DNA from: Spartobacteria bacterium UBA6821
Lineage (GTDB): Bacteria; Verrucomicrobiota; Verrucomicrobiia; Chthoniobacterales; UBA6821
Assembly (NCBI GenBank): GCA_002452515.1
Contig: DKEN01000101.1
Location: forward strand, 1-14,698
DNA: 14,698 bases
Reading direction: 5' to 3'
The position numbers and the translations under genes are program-made. The notes below the pieces were generated by a model, which searched no databases, was not told the DNA's origin, and worked only from the letters and a program-made list of their open reading frames with translations. Numbering within the stretch: the first letter of the stretch is position 1; every line of letters starts with the position of its first letter. Below, one piece after another: positions 1-5,585 of this stretch.

Positions 1-315
1 CGCCCCGGTGCCCCTTCGGTCTTTGTGGCCGAATCACCCAGCATGAACAGCTCCTATGCCCTCTGGCCGAGTTATGCCGATGCGGATGCACCGACCGTGA
101 AGGACATTCTCTACAGTGAGGAAAAAACAGCGAGTCCCTTCCTAGGACGCAATGCGCTCTACATCACCGCCGAGGCTCCAAACGAACTTCCCCAGACAAT
201 TAAGGGTGCCTTTGGGGCAGTCGGCCTGCTTCAGGAAGTTCCGCTCACGAAGAACGGAGAGAGCGAAGTAATTCGAATTTATCAATGCGAGACATATCGC
301 GGCCTCTCCCTTTAA
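1..315 (+). CDS. C-terminal fragment of a GT39/ArnT-like membrane glycosyltransferase (partial)
   Basis: The reading frame is open from base 1 to the TAA at 313-315, so this is the last 104 codons of a gene that starts before the window. The GTG at 25 is just an internal Val codon. The fragment has no membrane helix. Its pattern resembles the soluble tail of bacterial family-39 (dolichyl-phosphate-mannose-type) glycosyltransferases: a beta strand with VFVAES, a YALWPSY stretch, GRNALYIT, then an F-GAVGLLQEVPL stretch and a terminal IYQCETYRGL. Those enzymes have many membrane helices and transfer a sugar from a polyprenyl-phosphate donor to lipid or protein on the outer face of the inner membrane. 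The donor and acceptor cannot be told from this tail. The gene converges on jag. The assignment rests on recalled family patterns; the catalytic region lies outside the window. Confidence 0.6.
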   Translation, partial: RPGAPSVFVAESPSMNSSYALWPSYADADAPTVKDILYSEEKTASPFLGRNALYITAEAPNELPQTIKGAFGAVGLLQEVPLTKNGESEVIRIYQCETYRGLSL

Positions 316-529
316 GGGGTGGGGGCTTGGGATATTGGCGGATAGCTGCGTTGTTGCTCGCTTGCAGTATTCATTGATACCGCTGCACTCTCACGCCTTG
401 CTTTCCATCCAATCTTCCTGCGCCCATTCAACAACGATTCATTAACCCAGAAGGTTGGGAAAGTTCTGAAAATCCCTACCGTCTCACTCTCTGGATTTTC
501 GACTCTCGTCTTTCGACTCAGCTAAGCCC
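316..529. other. Intergenic region between convergent genes, with inverted and short direct repeats
   Basis: This gap lies between the glycosyltransferase stop and the jag stop. I see no convincing gene in it. Bases 316-328 and 524-536 form a 13-bp inverted repeat with one G-T wobble; the left arm begins right after the TAA of the upstream gene and the right arm covers the jag stop codon. Bases 498-505 and 512-519 are two copies of TTCGACTC with a 14-base period. Weak dyads occur around GTATTCATTGATAC and CCCAGAAGGTTGGG. None is followed by a T-run like that of an intrinsic terminator. It may be a degenerate dispersed repeat or simply a shared termination region. Confidence 0.4.
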
Positions 530-976
530 CTACCCCCGCCGCTTGATCGTGATCCGCTTCAGTTTCGCCTCAATCTGCTGACTTTCGGTGACGAGATCGG
601 GATCGTCGCGGTAGGCAGTGTGCACCAGTCTGCGGTCGTAGGAATTCAGAGGTTCCGTATCGATAGGTCGTCCGTGAACCCTGACGGCTTCGGCGAGCTG
701 TCGGATCCGATAGAGAAAAGCATCATCGCGCATGTCGCGGTGATGTTCGACATCGACGATGACTCGCGGAGCCTCGGGATTGTTGGCCAGGAGGATGCGG
801 TTCACAAGAAACTGGAGGCTCTCCAATCGTCCTTCCCGACGACCAATCAGACTCGCCGGATCATTCGTTCTGACTTGGAGGATGATGTGACCATCCTGTT
901 CCGTTTCCTCGATTTCAACAACGAAATCGAGGTGTCCGAGGAGGGTGTCGAGGATTTCCTTGGGGGATTGGTTCAT
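530..976 (-). CDS. jag: Jag/KhpB-like RNA-binding protein with KH and R3H domains
   Basis: A 148-residue protein with two single-strand nucleic-acid-binding domains. The KH-type domain (about residues 5-77) has the loop LIGRREGRLESLQFLVNRIL at 43-62, where IGRREG takes the place of the usual GxxG-type loop. The R3H domain (about 80-145) has NSYDRRLVHTAY at 111-122 with the RxxxH pair R115 and H119. Jag/KhpB (EloR) proteins bind RNA and in Gram-positives affect cell elongation and division; the role here is not known. The reading frame is open far upstream inside yidC, but ATG 976 is chosen because the KH fold begins right after it and because it lies 25 bases past the yidC stop. No clear Shine-Dalgarno sequence precedes it. 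The N-terminal Jag_N domain of Firmicute Jag is absent. It is the last gene of the rpmH-rnpA-yidD-yidC-jag series, its usual place. Confidence 0.88.
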   Translation of the reverse strand: MNQSPKEILDTLLGHLDFVVEIEETEQDGHIILQVRTNDPASLIGRREGRLESLQFLVNRILLANNPEAPRVIVDVEHHRDMRDDAFLYRIRQLAEAVRVHGRPIDTEPLNSYDRRLVHTAYRDDPDLVTESQQIEAKLKRITIKRRG

Positions 977-1001
977 CGCTCGATGTGATGTTGGATAAGA
1001 C

Positions 1002-2792
1002 TCAGCGTTTTCGGTTTCCGCCAGTTCCTTTTCCACCACTGCCCTTGGGTTTGGAGATTGTTTCGAGCGTGGGGAGGGGCTGGTTTCGTGTGTAGTACAT
1101 CTGGGCAATAGAGAAGAGATTCTGAGTTGTCCAGTAGAGAGCGAGACCTGAAGCGTAGTTGTAGGCAAAGGAGAGGAAGATCACCGGCATGAAATACATC
1201 ATCCTCTGCTGCATGGCATCGCCGCTCTTTGGGGAGATCACCATCAACCAGAGCATCGTGCCGGCCATGATGATTGGCAGAAGATTGATAGGGAATCCCA
1301 TGAAGTGCGCGATGGTGTCGGGCTGGGAGAGATCGGCAATCCAGAGGAAGTGACTGTTGCGCAGCTCAATTGCGCTACCGAGCATGGAATAGAATCCAAA
1401 GAAAATCGGGATCTGAACGAGCATCGGGAGACAACCGCCAAGCGGGTTCACATGATACTGTTTGTAGAGCTTCATCAGTTCCTCGTTCATCTTGGTCGGA
1501 TCGTCCTTATACTTCTCCTTGAGCTCGGTCATCTTGGGAGAGAGAAGTTGCATCCTCTTCATGGAGGAAGTCGCCTTGTTCTGGATTGGCCAGAGTGCGG
1601 TCTTGATGATCAGGGTGAGAGCGATGATCGCCGCGGCATAGCTGCCTAGCACGGGCTTGAGCTGATTCATGGCCCAGAGCAGGAACTCCGAAACCCAGTG
1701 GAACATGCCGAAGTTCATCACCAGTTGCTGTTCATCCCCGAGTTTTCTGAGGGCGTAGAAGTCCTTTGGGCCAATATAAATCGCAAAGTGGCGGGTGATG
1801 GTTTCCCCGGGAGCTAGGGTCAATGGGCCGATACCAAGGCCACCCGTCACGCCGTTGATGGCGCGGCCATTGGGCGTCTCGGTGGCACTGACGGCTTCAT
1901 AACGACGCGCCCAGACACCCGCACCCAACTGATCCTTCGGCGCGGTGATGATGGTGGTGAAGTATTGGCTGGTCACGGCCGCCCACTCAATGCCGGAATC
2001 AGACTGGGTGTAGAGATCGCGTGCAGCGCGGGTTTCAATCCCGATCAAGGGAATTTTCCCCGCATCAAACCAGCTGACATTGATCGATGTCATCTTCCCA
2101 CCTTGGTACGAATCAAAGCAGGTGTACGTTGGCAGATCCTTGATGTGCACCGGGGCTTCCCCTCCGGCTGCGAGGCTGTAATTTGGTAGGGAGAGTGGAG
2201 TGGCGCCGCTATTCTTGAATGAGAGATCAAGTCCGACAACATATTCCTCGGGTGATCCAACGGTCTGGGGAAGAGTGAAGTTTTTGGTGATCGAAAGGCC
2301 ATTGGGGGTGGCGAGCGTGAAGGTGGTGAGTGCCTTTTTCTTATCGGTCGTCATCGTGAAGCCACCGATCGGAAAACCATTGCTGTCGCAAAGAGCGCCG
2401 ATTGGCAGCCCCGAATCCTTGTTTAAGTAGAGGCTGTGAAGATTAGCCCCGAGGTGAAGGAAAAGGGTGACCCCTTCAATGCCGCCGGTGTTATTGGCAA
2501 AAAGGTATTCAGCGCGGCTCGTATCGAGTGATTCACGACGAGCGGAGAGTTCGGGAATGAAGGGCGTGGCACCGGGCGTAGCTGTCGCGAGGGGAGTCAG
2601 TGCCGTGACGGGAAGTGGTGTGGCAGAGGGAGCGGCAGGCGTTGTGGAAGCAGCAGTGGCGGCTTTAGCAGCTTTCTGAGCGGCAGCCTGCTGGGCGAGA
2701 TAGGGGCCGTAAGTTTTTTGATAATAATAATTATATCCAACGAGCCCTACAACGGAGAGGGCGATGGCGATCCAGGTGGTGCGGTCAAACAT
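1002..2792 (-). CDS. yidC: Membrane protein insertase YidC (Gram-negative form)
   Basis: A 596-residue inner-membrane insertase that places membrane proteins in the bilayer, alone or with SecYEG. In order: an N-terminal membrane anchor (about 7-24), an Ala/Pro/Thr-rich linker (about 33-78), a large periplasmic domain (about 85-350), then the Oxa1/YidC core (about 365-575) with five membrane helices and a basic tail ending GGNRKR. The cytosolic hairpin with SSMKRMQLLSPKMTELKEKY (409-428) and the PLGGCLPMLVQIPIFFGFY segment (450-468) are family signatures. The conserved positive charge of the hydrophilic groove, Arg366 in E. coli, aligns with Lys397 just before ALWP; I recall Lys there in other phyla such as Bacteroidetes. 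The length is close to the 548 residues of E. coli YidC. It starts 21 bases after the yidD stop and lacks a clear ribosome binding site. Confidence 0.97.
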   Translation of the reverse strand: MFDRTTWIAIALSVVGLVGYNYYYQKTYGPYLAQQAAAQKAAKAATAASTTPAAPSATPLPVTALTPLATATPGATPFIPELSARRESLDTSRAEYLFANNTGGIEGVTLFLHLGANLHSLYLNKDSGLPIGALCDSNGFPIGGFTMTTDKKKALTTFTLATPNGLSITKNFTLPQTVGSPEEYVVGLDLSFKNSGATPLSLPNYSLAAGGEAPVHIKDLPTYTCFDSYQGGKMTSINVSWFDAGKIPLIGIETRAARDLYTQSDSGIEWAAVTSQYFTTIITAPKDQLGAGVWARRYEAVSATETPNGRAINGVTGGLGIGPLTLAPGETITRHFAIYIGPKDFYALRKLGDEQQLVMNFGMFHWVSEFLLWAMNQLKPVLGSYAAAIIALTLIIKTALWPIQNKATSSMKRMQLLSPKMTELKEKYKDDPTKMNEELMKLYKQYHVNPLGGCLPMLVQIPIFFGFYSMLGSAIELRNSHFLWIADLSQPDTIAHFMGFPINLLPIIMAGTMLWLMVISPKSGDAMQQRMMYFMPVIFLSFAYNYASGLALYWTTQNLFSIAQMYYTRNQPLPTLETISKPKGSGGKGTGGNRKR

Positions 2793-2813
2793 AAGGAAAA
2801 TGGCTATAAGCTT

Positions 2814-3101
2814 CTAACGGCTAAAGGGTGTTGGGTGAAGGTGCTGCGTATTCTTGGAGAGAGCGGAGGGAACGGGATCAAAGCCACCCGGGTGCCAGGG
2901 ATGGCATTTTGCGATGCGCCGTACGGAGAGCCAGGAACCACGCAGGGCACCATGAAATGATAGGGACTCCAGTGCATAAGCAGAGCAGCTTGGATGAAAA
3001 CGACATCCGCATCCGCTGTCACTGCAACCGGCGAGGGCATGCAATAACGGGGAGATCAGCCACCGGTAGAAGTAAATTGGAATGCGGAGCAGGAAAGCCA
3101 T
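2814..3101 (-). CDS. yidD: Membrane protein insertion efficiency factor YidD
   Basis: A 95-residue protein of the YidD (formerly DUF37) family, a small membrane-associated helper of YidC-dependent insertion. The N-terminus has an amphipathic/hydrophobic stretch, [17 protein letters not shown] (4-20). Then comes the family core: [15 protein letters not shown] (33-47) with C33 and C39, [20 protein letters not shown] (50-69) with C66, and GGFDPVP (72-78). Two more cysteines (C26, C31) lie just ahead. The frame is open much further upstream, but ATG 3101 gives the standard length and lies 7 bases past the rnpA stop, so rnpA and yidD are almost certainly cotranscribed. yidC follows after 21 bases. 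The last 15 residues are a variable tail. Confidence 0.95.
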   Translation of the reverse strand: MAFLLRIPIYFYRWLISPLLHALAGCSDSGCGCRFHPSCSAYALESLSFHGALRGSWLSVRRIAKCHPWHPGGFDPVPSALSKNTQHLHPTPFSR

Positions 3102-3108
3102 GACGGTC

Positions 3109-3450
3109 TTAGGAGTCGGCAAAAATAGAGAGACGCGCGCCGAGACGCAACCATTCCGCGCGAAGAGTTGCGAGTGGGGCAGTGGCAGCCCCCGGTTTTG
3201 CTGTGACGACGAGCCAGAGGCCCGCTCTGAGTTTCGGGAGTTCATGCCGATAAATCTCGCGCAGACGTCGCTTCACCTTGTTTCTAATGACAGCGGAACC
3301 GACGCGTCGCGAAACAACGACAGCAGATTGGGTCGCAAATTCCTCATTGGAGAGCAGGCCCATGCGGATGAATGATCCGTGCAAACAAATGCCCTCCATG
3401 CGAACCTTCGCATGCTGGTATCCGAAACGAAGCCGCGCGGAACGCGGCAT
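3109..3450 (-). CDS. rnpA: Ribonuclease P protein component
   Basis: A 113-residue basic protein that binds RNase P RNA and helps it remove the 5' leader from precursor tRNAs. The signature is [19 protein letters not shown] (50-68), matching the family pattern of G-AV-RN-x-KR-x-RE-R. Before it come a beta-strand region with GSFIRMGLL (25-33) and AVVVSRRV (43-50); after it, [12 protein letters not shown] (77-88). The frame stays open to an ATG at 3528 inside rpmH, but ATG 3450 is preferred: it lies 13 bases past the rpmH stop, begins with the typical [10 protein letters not shown]-terminus and gives the usual length. No Shine-Dalgarno sequence is visible upstream, so translational coupling to rpmH is plausible. 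The added 26 residues of the long form simply mirror the rpmH sequence in another frame. Confidence 0.95.
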   Translation of the reverse strand: MPRSARLRFGYQHAKVRMEGICLHGSFIRMGLLSNEEFATQSAVVVSRRVGSAVIRNKVKRRLREIYRHELPKLRAGLWLVVTAKPGAATAPLATLRAEWLRLGARLSIFADS

Positions 3451-3463
3451 CGGAAAGGATGGC

Positions 3464-3637
3464 TTAGGCCTGGGTATGGCGGGCGAAATGGATCTCAACA
3501 CCCTTCGGCAGGAGACGCTTGCGTCCACGCTGACGACGACGGCTTAGAATGGCGCGACCGTTTTTGGTCTGCATGCGGGCACGGAAGCCAAACTGTTGTT
3601 TGCGCGTGCGCTTGGATGGTTGATAGGTGCGCTTCAT
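3464..3637 (-). CDS. rpmH: 50S ribosomal protein L34 (bL34)
   Basis: A 57-codon gene read on the minus strand. The protein begins [20 protein letters not shown] and continues [20 protein letters not shown], the full diagnostic pattern of bL34, a very basic large-subunit protein. bL34 is 46 residues in E. coli; here there is a further C-terminal stretch of about 16 residues, [17 protein letters not shown], of which roughly ten are beyond the usual end. It is first in the cluster, with rnpA starting 13 bases after its TAA, the near-universal bacterial arrangement. No Shine-Dalgarno sequence is evident before ATG 3637; a candidate promoter lies at 3669-3697. dnaA, often divergent from rpmH, is absent here and replaced by tRNA-Ala. 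Confidence 0.97.
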   Translation of the reverse strand: MKRTYQPSKRTRKQQFGFRARMQTKNGRAILSRRRQRGRKRLLPKGVEIHFARHTQA

Positions 3638-3668
3638 GTCGTAAAAATCTTAAATACTTGGGTCGGAG

Positions 3669-3697
3669 ATACTGTCTGGGAGCAAGATAGGTGTCAA
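3669..3697 (-). promoter_or_regulatory. Candidate sigma-70-type promoter of the rpmH operon
   Basis: On the minus strand a perfect TTGACA (-35) lies at 3692-3697. At the ideal spacing of 17 bases is CAGTAT (3669-3674) as a poor -10 box, matching three of six positions of TATAAT. It is about 32 bases ahead of the rpmH start codon. The -35 match and location are good; the -10 match is weak, so the exact promoter remains uncertain. Confidence 0.35.
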
Positions 3698-3812
3698 TGA
3701 ATGATTTGTCAGAAACAGAATAATTACGAAATCCTATTGCTCAATCTCATGATTCAGCCTAGCCTCTCCGCTCCACTAAGGAGACAATCAATGGCTTCTT
3801 TGGTGAACGCTT

Positions 3813-3888
3813 GGGGTCATAGCTCAGTTGGTAGAGCGCCTCAATGGCATTGAGGAGGTCTGGGGTTCGAATCCCCATGGCTCCACCA
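3813..3888 (+). tRNA. tRNA-Ala(GGC)
   Basis: A 76-base tRNA that folds fully by hand. The acceptor arms GGGGTCA and TGGCTCC pair with one G-U; the D arm is GCTC-AGTTGGTA-GAGC; the anticodon arm is CCTCA-ATGGCAT-TGAGG, giving anticodon GGC, which reads Ala codon GCC (and GCU by wobble); the variable loop is short; the T arm is TGGGG-TTCGAAT-CCCCA. The discriminator A and a genomically encoded CCA (3886-3888) complete the 3' end. It is divergent from the rpmH cluster. Its leader and trailer are complementary (3806-3814 with 3886-3894), described under findings. Confidence 0.97.
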
Positions 3889-3985
3889 AGCGTTTATAAG
3901 CCTCTAGAGGCGATAGCGCGAAAAGTGAGTTTTGCTTGTGACAGATAGGTGACAGAAATCGAAGGAGACTGATCAAAAACTCAGT
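3889..3985. other. tRNA-Ala downstream spacer with palindrome, direct repeat and hairpin
   Basis: No gene is visible. The spacer holds a perfect 12-base palindrome, GCCTCTAGAGGC (3900-3911); a direct repeat GTGACAGA at 3938-3945 and 3949-3956 with an 11-base period; and a 7-bp stem, AGACTGA/TCAGTCT (3966-3972 with 3981-3987, 8-base loop), whose right arm enters the stop codon of the small convergent gene. No arm is followed by a T-run, so a standard intrinsic terminator cannot be claimed for either strand. It sits where mobile-element attachment scars often occur, but no copy of the tRNA 3' end was found downstream to 5586. Confidence 0.4.
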
Positions 3986-4231
3986 CTAGAGAACAAAGGC
4001 GCTCAGCGTCTTGATCTCCCTTTCTGAGATATCTTCGATTTCAACAGGCGGAGTCGACTCTGGAATGTTTTCCATAATCCTATTCAGTTCCTCCCTTTCG
4101 TCGGCAGTCCCCAGTCCGGGGAGTAGCGGATTGTGATTTGGATCGTTTTTTCGGTGGGGGATTTGCATGGCTGTACCATAAGCGGAGAATGAAGCGAAGC
4201 TATGGGGTGAATCCCTGCTGCAAGGCATCAT
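3986..4231 (-). CDS. Small hypothetical protein, 81 residues
   Basis: I do not recognise this protein. The ATG at 4231 (a TTG at 4234 and another ATG at 4228 are also in frame) is preceded by a clear AGGAG, 9 bases upstream, unusual among the minus-strand genes here. The N-terminal 20 residues (MMPCSRDSPHSFASF...) look low in constraint. From M22 on the sequence is hydrophilic and acidic: PLLPGLGTADEREELNRIME (35-54), then ESTPPVEIEDISEREIKTLS. No membrane helix or signal peptide is evident. A shorter form from ATG 4168 (60 residues) is possible. It diverges from the gene at 4321 and lies in the segment behind tRNA-Ala. It may be an accessory gene or a chance frame; the ribosome binding site and ordered amphipathic C-terminal half favour a real gene. 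Confidence 0.42.
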   Translation of the reverse strand: MMPCSRDSPHSFASFSAYGTAMQIPHRKNDPNHNPLLPGLGTADEREELNRIMENIPESTPPVEIEDISEREIKTLSAFVL

Positions 4232-4320
4232 CAAAAAGACTCCTGCCGGGGATTAAATTTCTTCACATTTCTCATGGTGGTTGAGTTTTCGGTCCGGCAT
4301 CGGCACAGGAAGAACACTCC

Positions 4321-5529
4321 TTGCCCTTGAACCATCAACGAGAGAAAGTCGGCGGCGTGAAGAGGATTTTCAGCTTTTGCATCGTTATCATCGCCATTTT
4401 TCTCCTGGTGATTTATTTCAAAGACTCGATCAGAAAGGTGCTTACTTTTGATTCTTTCAGGGACTCGATTGGGAAAGTTCTTTCCGTTGCTCATCAATCC
4501 TTATCCCGTATTGCTGTAGTTACAACCTCGGCTTCTGATGAAAAAAGCACTGCCCAGCCAGCGGAAACGCCCCTGTCCACCTCAGCACCTGTTCTAGAGC
4601 TCACCAATGTTCCGCTCACCGGAGTGACGGAAAGCTTTACCACCTTGGATGGAGAGCATTACACGGGTATTATCAAGAGAGTGGAACCTGACGGAATCGT
4701 TTTGCGAACATCTGATGGTGTTCCCAAGCTGAAGTTCAAGAACCTACCCCCTGAAATCGGAGCAAAGTATGGCTATGATCCTGAATTGGAGCTTCAGTTT
4801 TTGAGATTCAGGAATAGAGCAGATATTGAGGCACAACAGAATGCGGAGAAAATTTGGGATAGTGAAAATGTAGCGGCAGAACAGAAAGCGGAGAAAATCT
4901 ATGAGGCGTCAGTTCGTGGTTCTAGCAATGCTCTATCCACAGCGCCGTCACTTCCCGCAGCAGGGAAGGATCCCGGGATTTCAAAACAAGCTGACAGTCT
5001 TGTTCAGAATGGCGATTTTTCTCAGGGAAAAACCGGGTGGTCTGGAGATGGTCAGCCTCTTACTGATTACCTCCGGTATCACTCTCAGGCAATGTCCACA
5101 AATCTACCCGCACATGGGCTTATTATTGAACTAAGTTCAAAAAATTGGAGCAAGCTCTATCAGAGAATTGGTGGAGGTAAAAATCCTAATTATGTCCTTA
5201 AAATGACCTATGTCCTTTCTCCGGGAATTACCCTTTCAACTCTCCCTGATGATTACATGAATATGATTACTCATATTCGGATCTCGGAATGGCAAGGATC
5301 TCATGAAATTAATATAAGTCCCGGAGAATTTTTTGATACGATTATAGATTCAACGGATAATAAAGGATATTACGAAAAATATACTCCTAATCTTGCTATA
5401 ACAGATGAGCAAATCTACGAGCATGATGTTCCTCCACTTCCCCCGTCGGGCGGAAAGACTATCACCGTAGCCTTTCCTCCAGGGAAAGGCTTTGTTTTAA
5501 TTAAATCGATCACGGTCACAAGTCACTAA
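4321..5529 (+). CDS. Membrane-anchored extracytoplasmic protein with PVC-type motif and possible jelly-roll domain
   Basis: A 402-residue protein of unknown function. Residues 15-33 (RIFSFCIVIIAIFLLVIYF) form one membrane helix or signal anchor behind a basic N-terminus. A Ser/Thr/Pro-rich linker (about 65-95) follows. Next is a block, FTTLDGEHYTGIIKRVEPDG (106-125), then VPKLKFKNLPPEIGAKYGYDPE (134-155, key residues LPPE and YGYDPE), which I recall as recurring in Verrucomicrobia/Planctomycetes envelope proteins. A charged helical stretch (160-196) holds a 15-residue tandem duplication around AEKI. From LVQNGDFSQGKTGW (227-240) the C-terminal half resembles the entry strand of galactose-binding/CBM-like jelly rolls; this is tentative. 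The TTG start at 4321 has AGGAAG 8 bases upstream; GTG 4357 is the alternative and would place the anchor right at the N-terminus. The 3' half is much AT-richer than neighbours, suggesting transfer. Confidence 0.72.
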   Translation: MPLNHQREKVGGVKRIFSFCIVIIAIFLLVIYFKDSIRKVLTFDSFRDSIGKVLSVAHQSLSRIAVVTTSASDEKSTAQPAETPLSTSAPVLELTNVPLTGVTESFTTLDGEHYTGIIKRVEPDGIVLRTSDGVPKLKFKNLPPEIGAKYGYDPELELQFLRFRNRADIEAQQNAEKIWDSENVAAEQKAEKIYEASVRGSSNALSTAPSLPAAGKDPGISKQADSLVQNGDFSQGKTGWSGDGQPLTDYLRYHSQAMSTNLPAHGLIIELSSKNWSKLYQRIGGGKNPNYVLKMTYVLSPGITLSTLPDDYMNMITHIRISEWQGSHEINISPGEFFDTIIDSTDNKGYYEKYTPNLAITDEQIYEHDVPPLPPSGGKTITVAFPPGKGFVLIKSITVTSH

Positions 5530-5585
5530 GCCACACTCAGAGAGCACTCGCACACCCATGCCTGATGACACCGATCAGCGCTTCG

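Noticed and set aside
620..988. 122-codon plus-strand frame over jag
   Set aside because: It is the complement of a recognised KH-R3H coding region and has no protein-like features of its own.
2090..2302. Overlapping frames inside yidC, yidD and rnpA on both strands
   Set aside because: Each lies in a shadow of a recognised gene; GC-rich third positions keep alternative frames open.
3638..3812. Possible replication origin next to rpmH
   Set aside because: rpmH often lies near dnaA and oriC, but there is no dnaA and no DnaA-box (TTATNCACA) cluster here; a tRNA gene takes that place.
4231..4497. 88-codon minus-strand frame antisense to the start of the envelope protein gene
   Set aside because: It overlaps the membrane-anchor coding region, has a low-complexity polar composition and conflicts with the supported TTG start and its ribosome binding site on the other strand.
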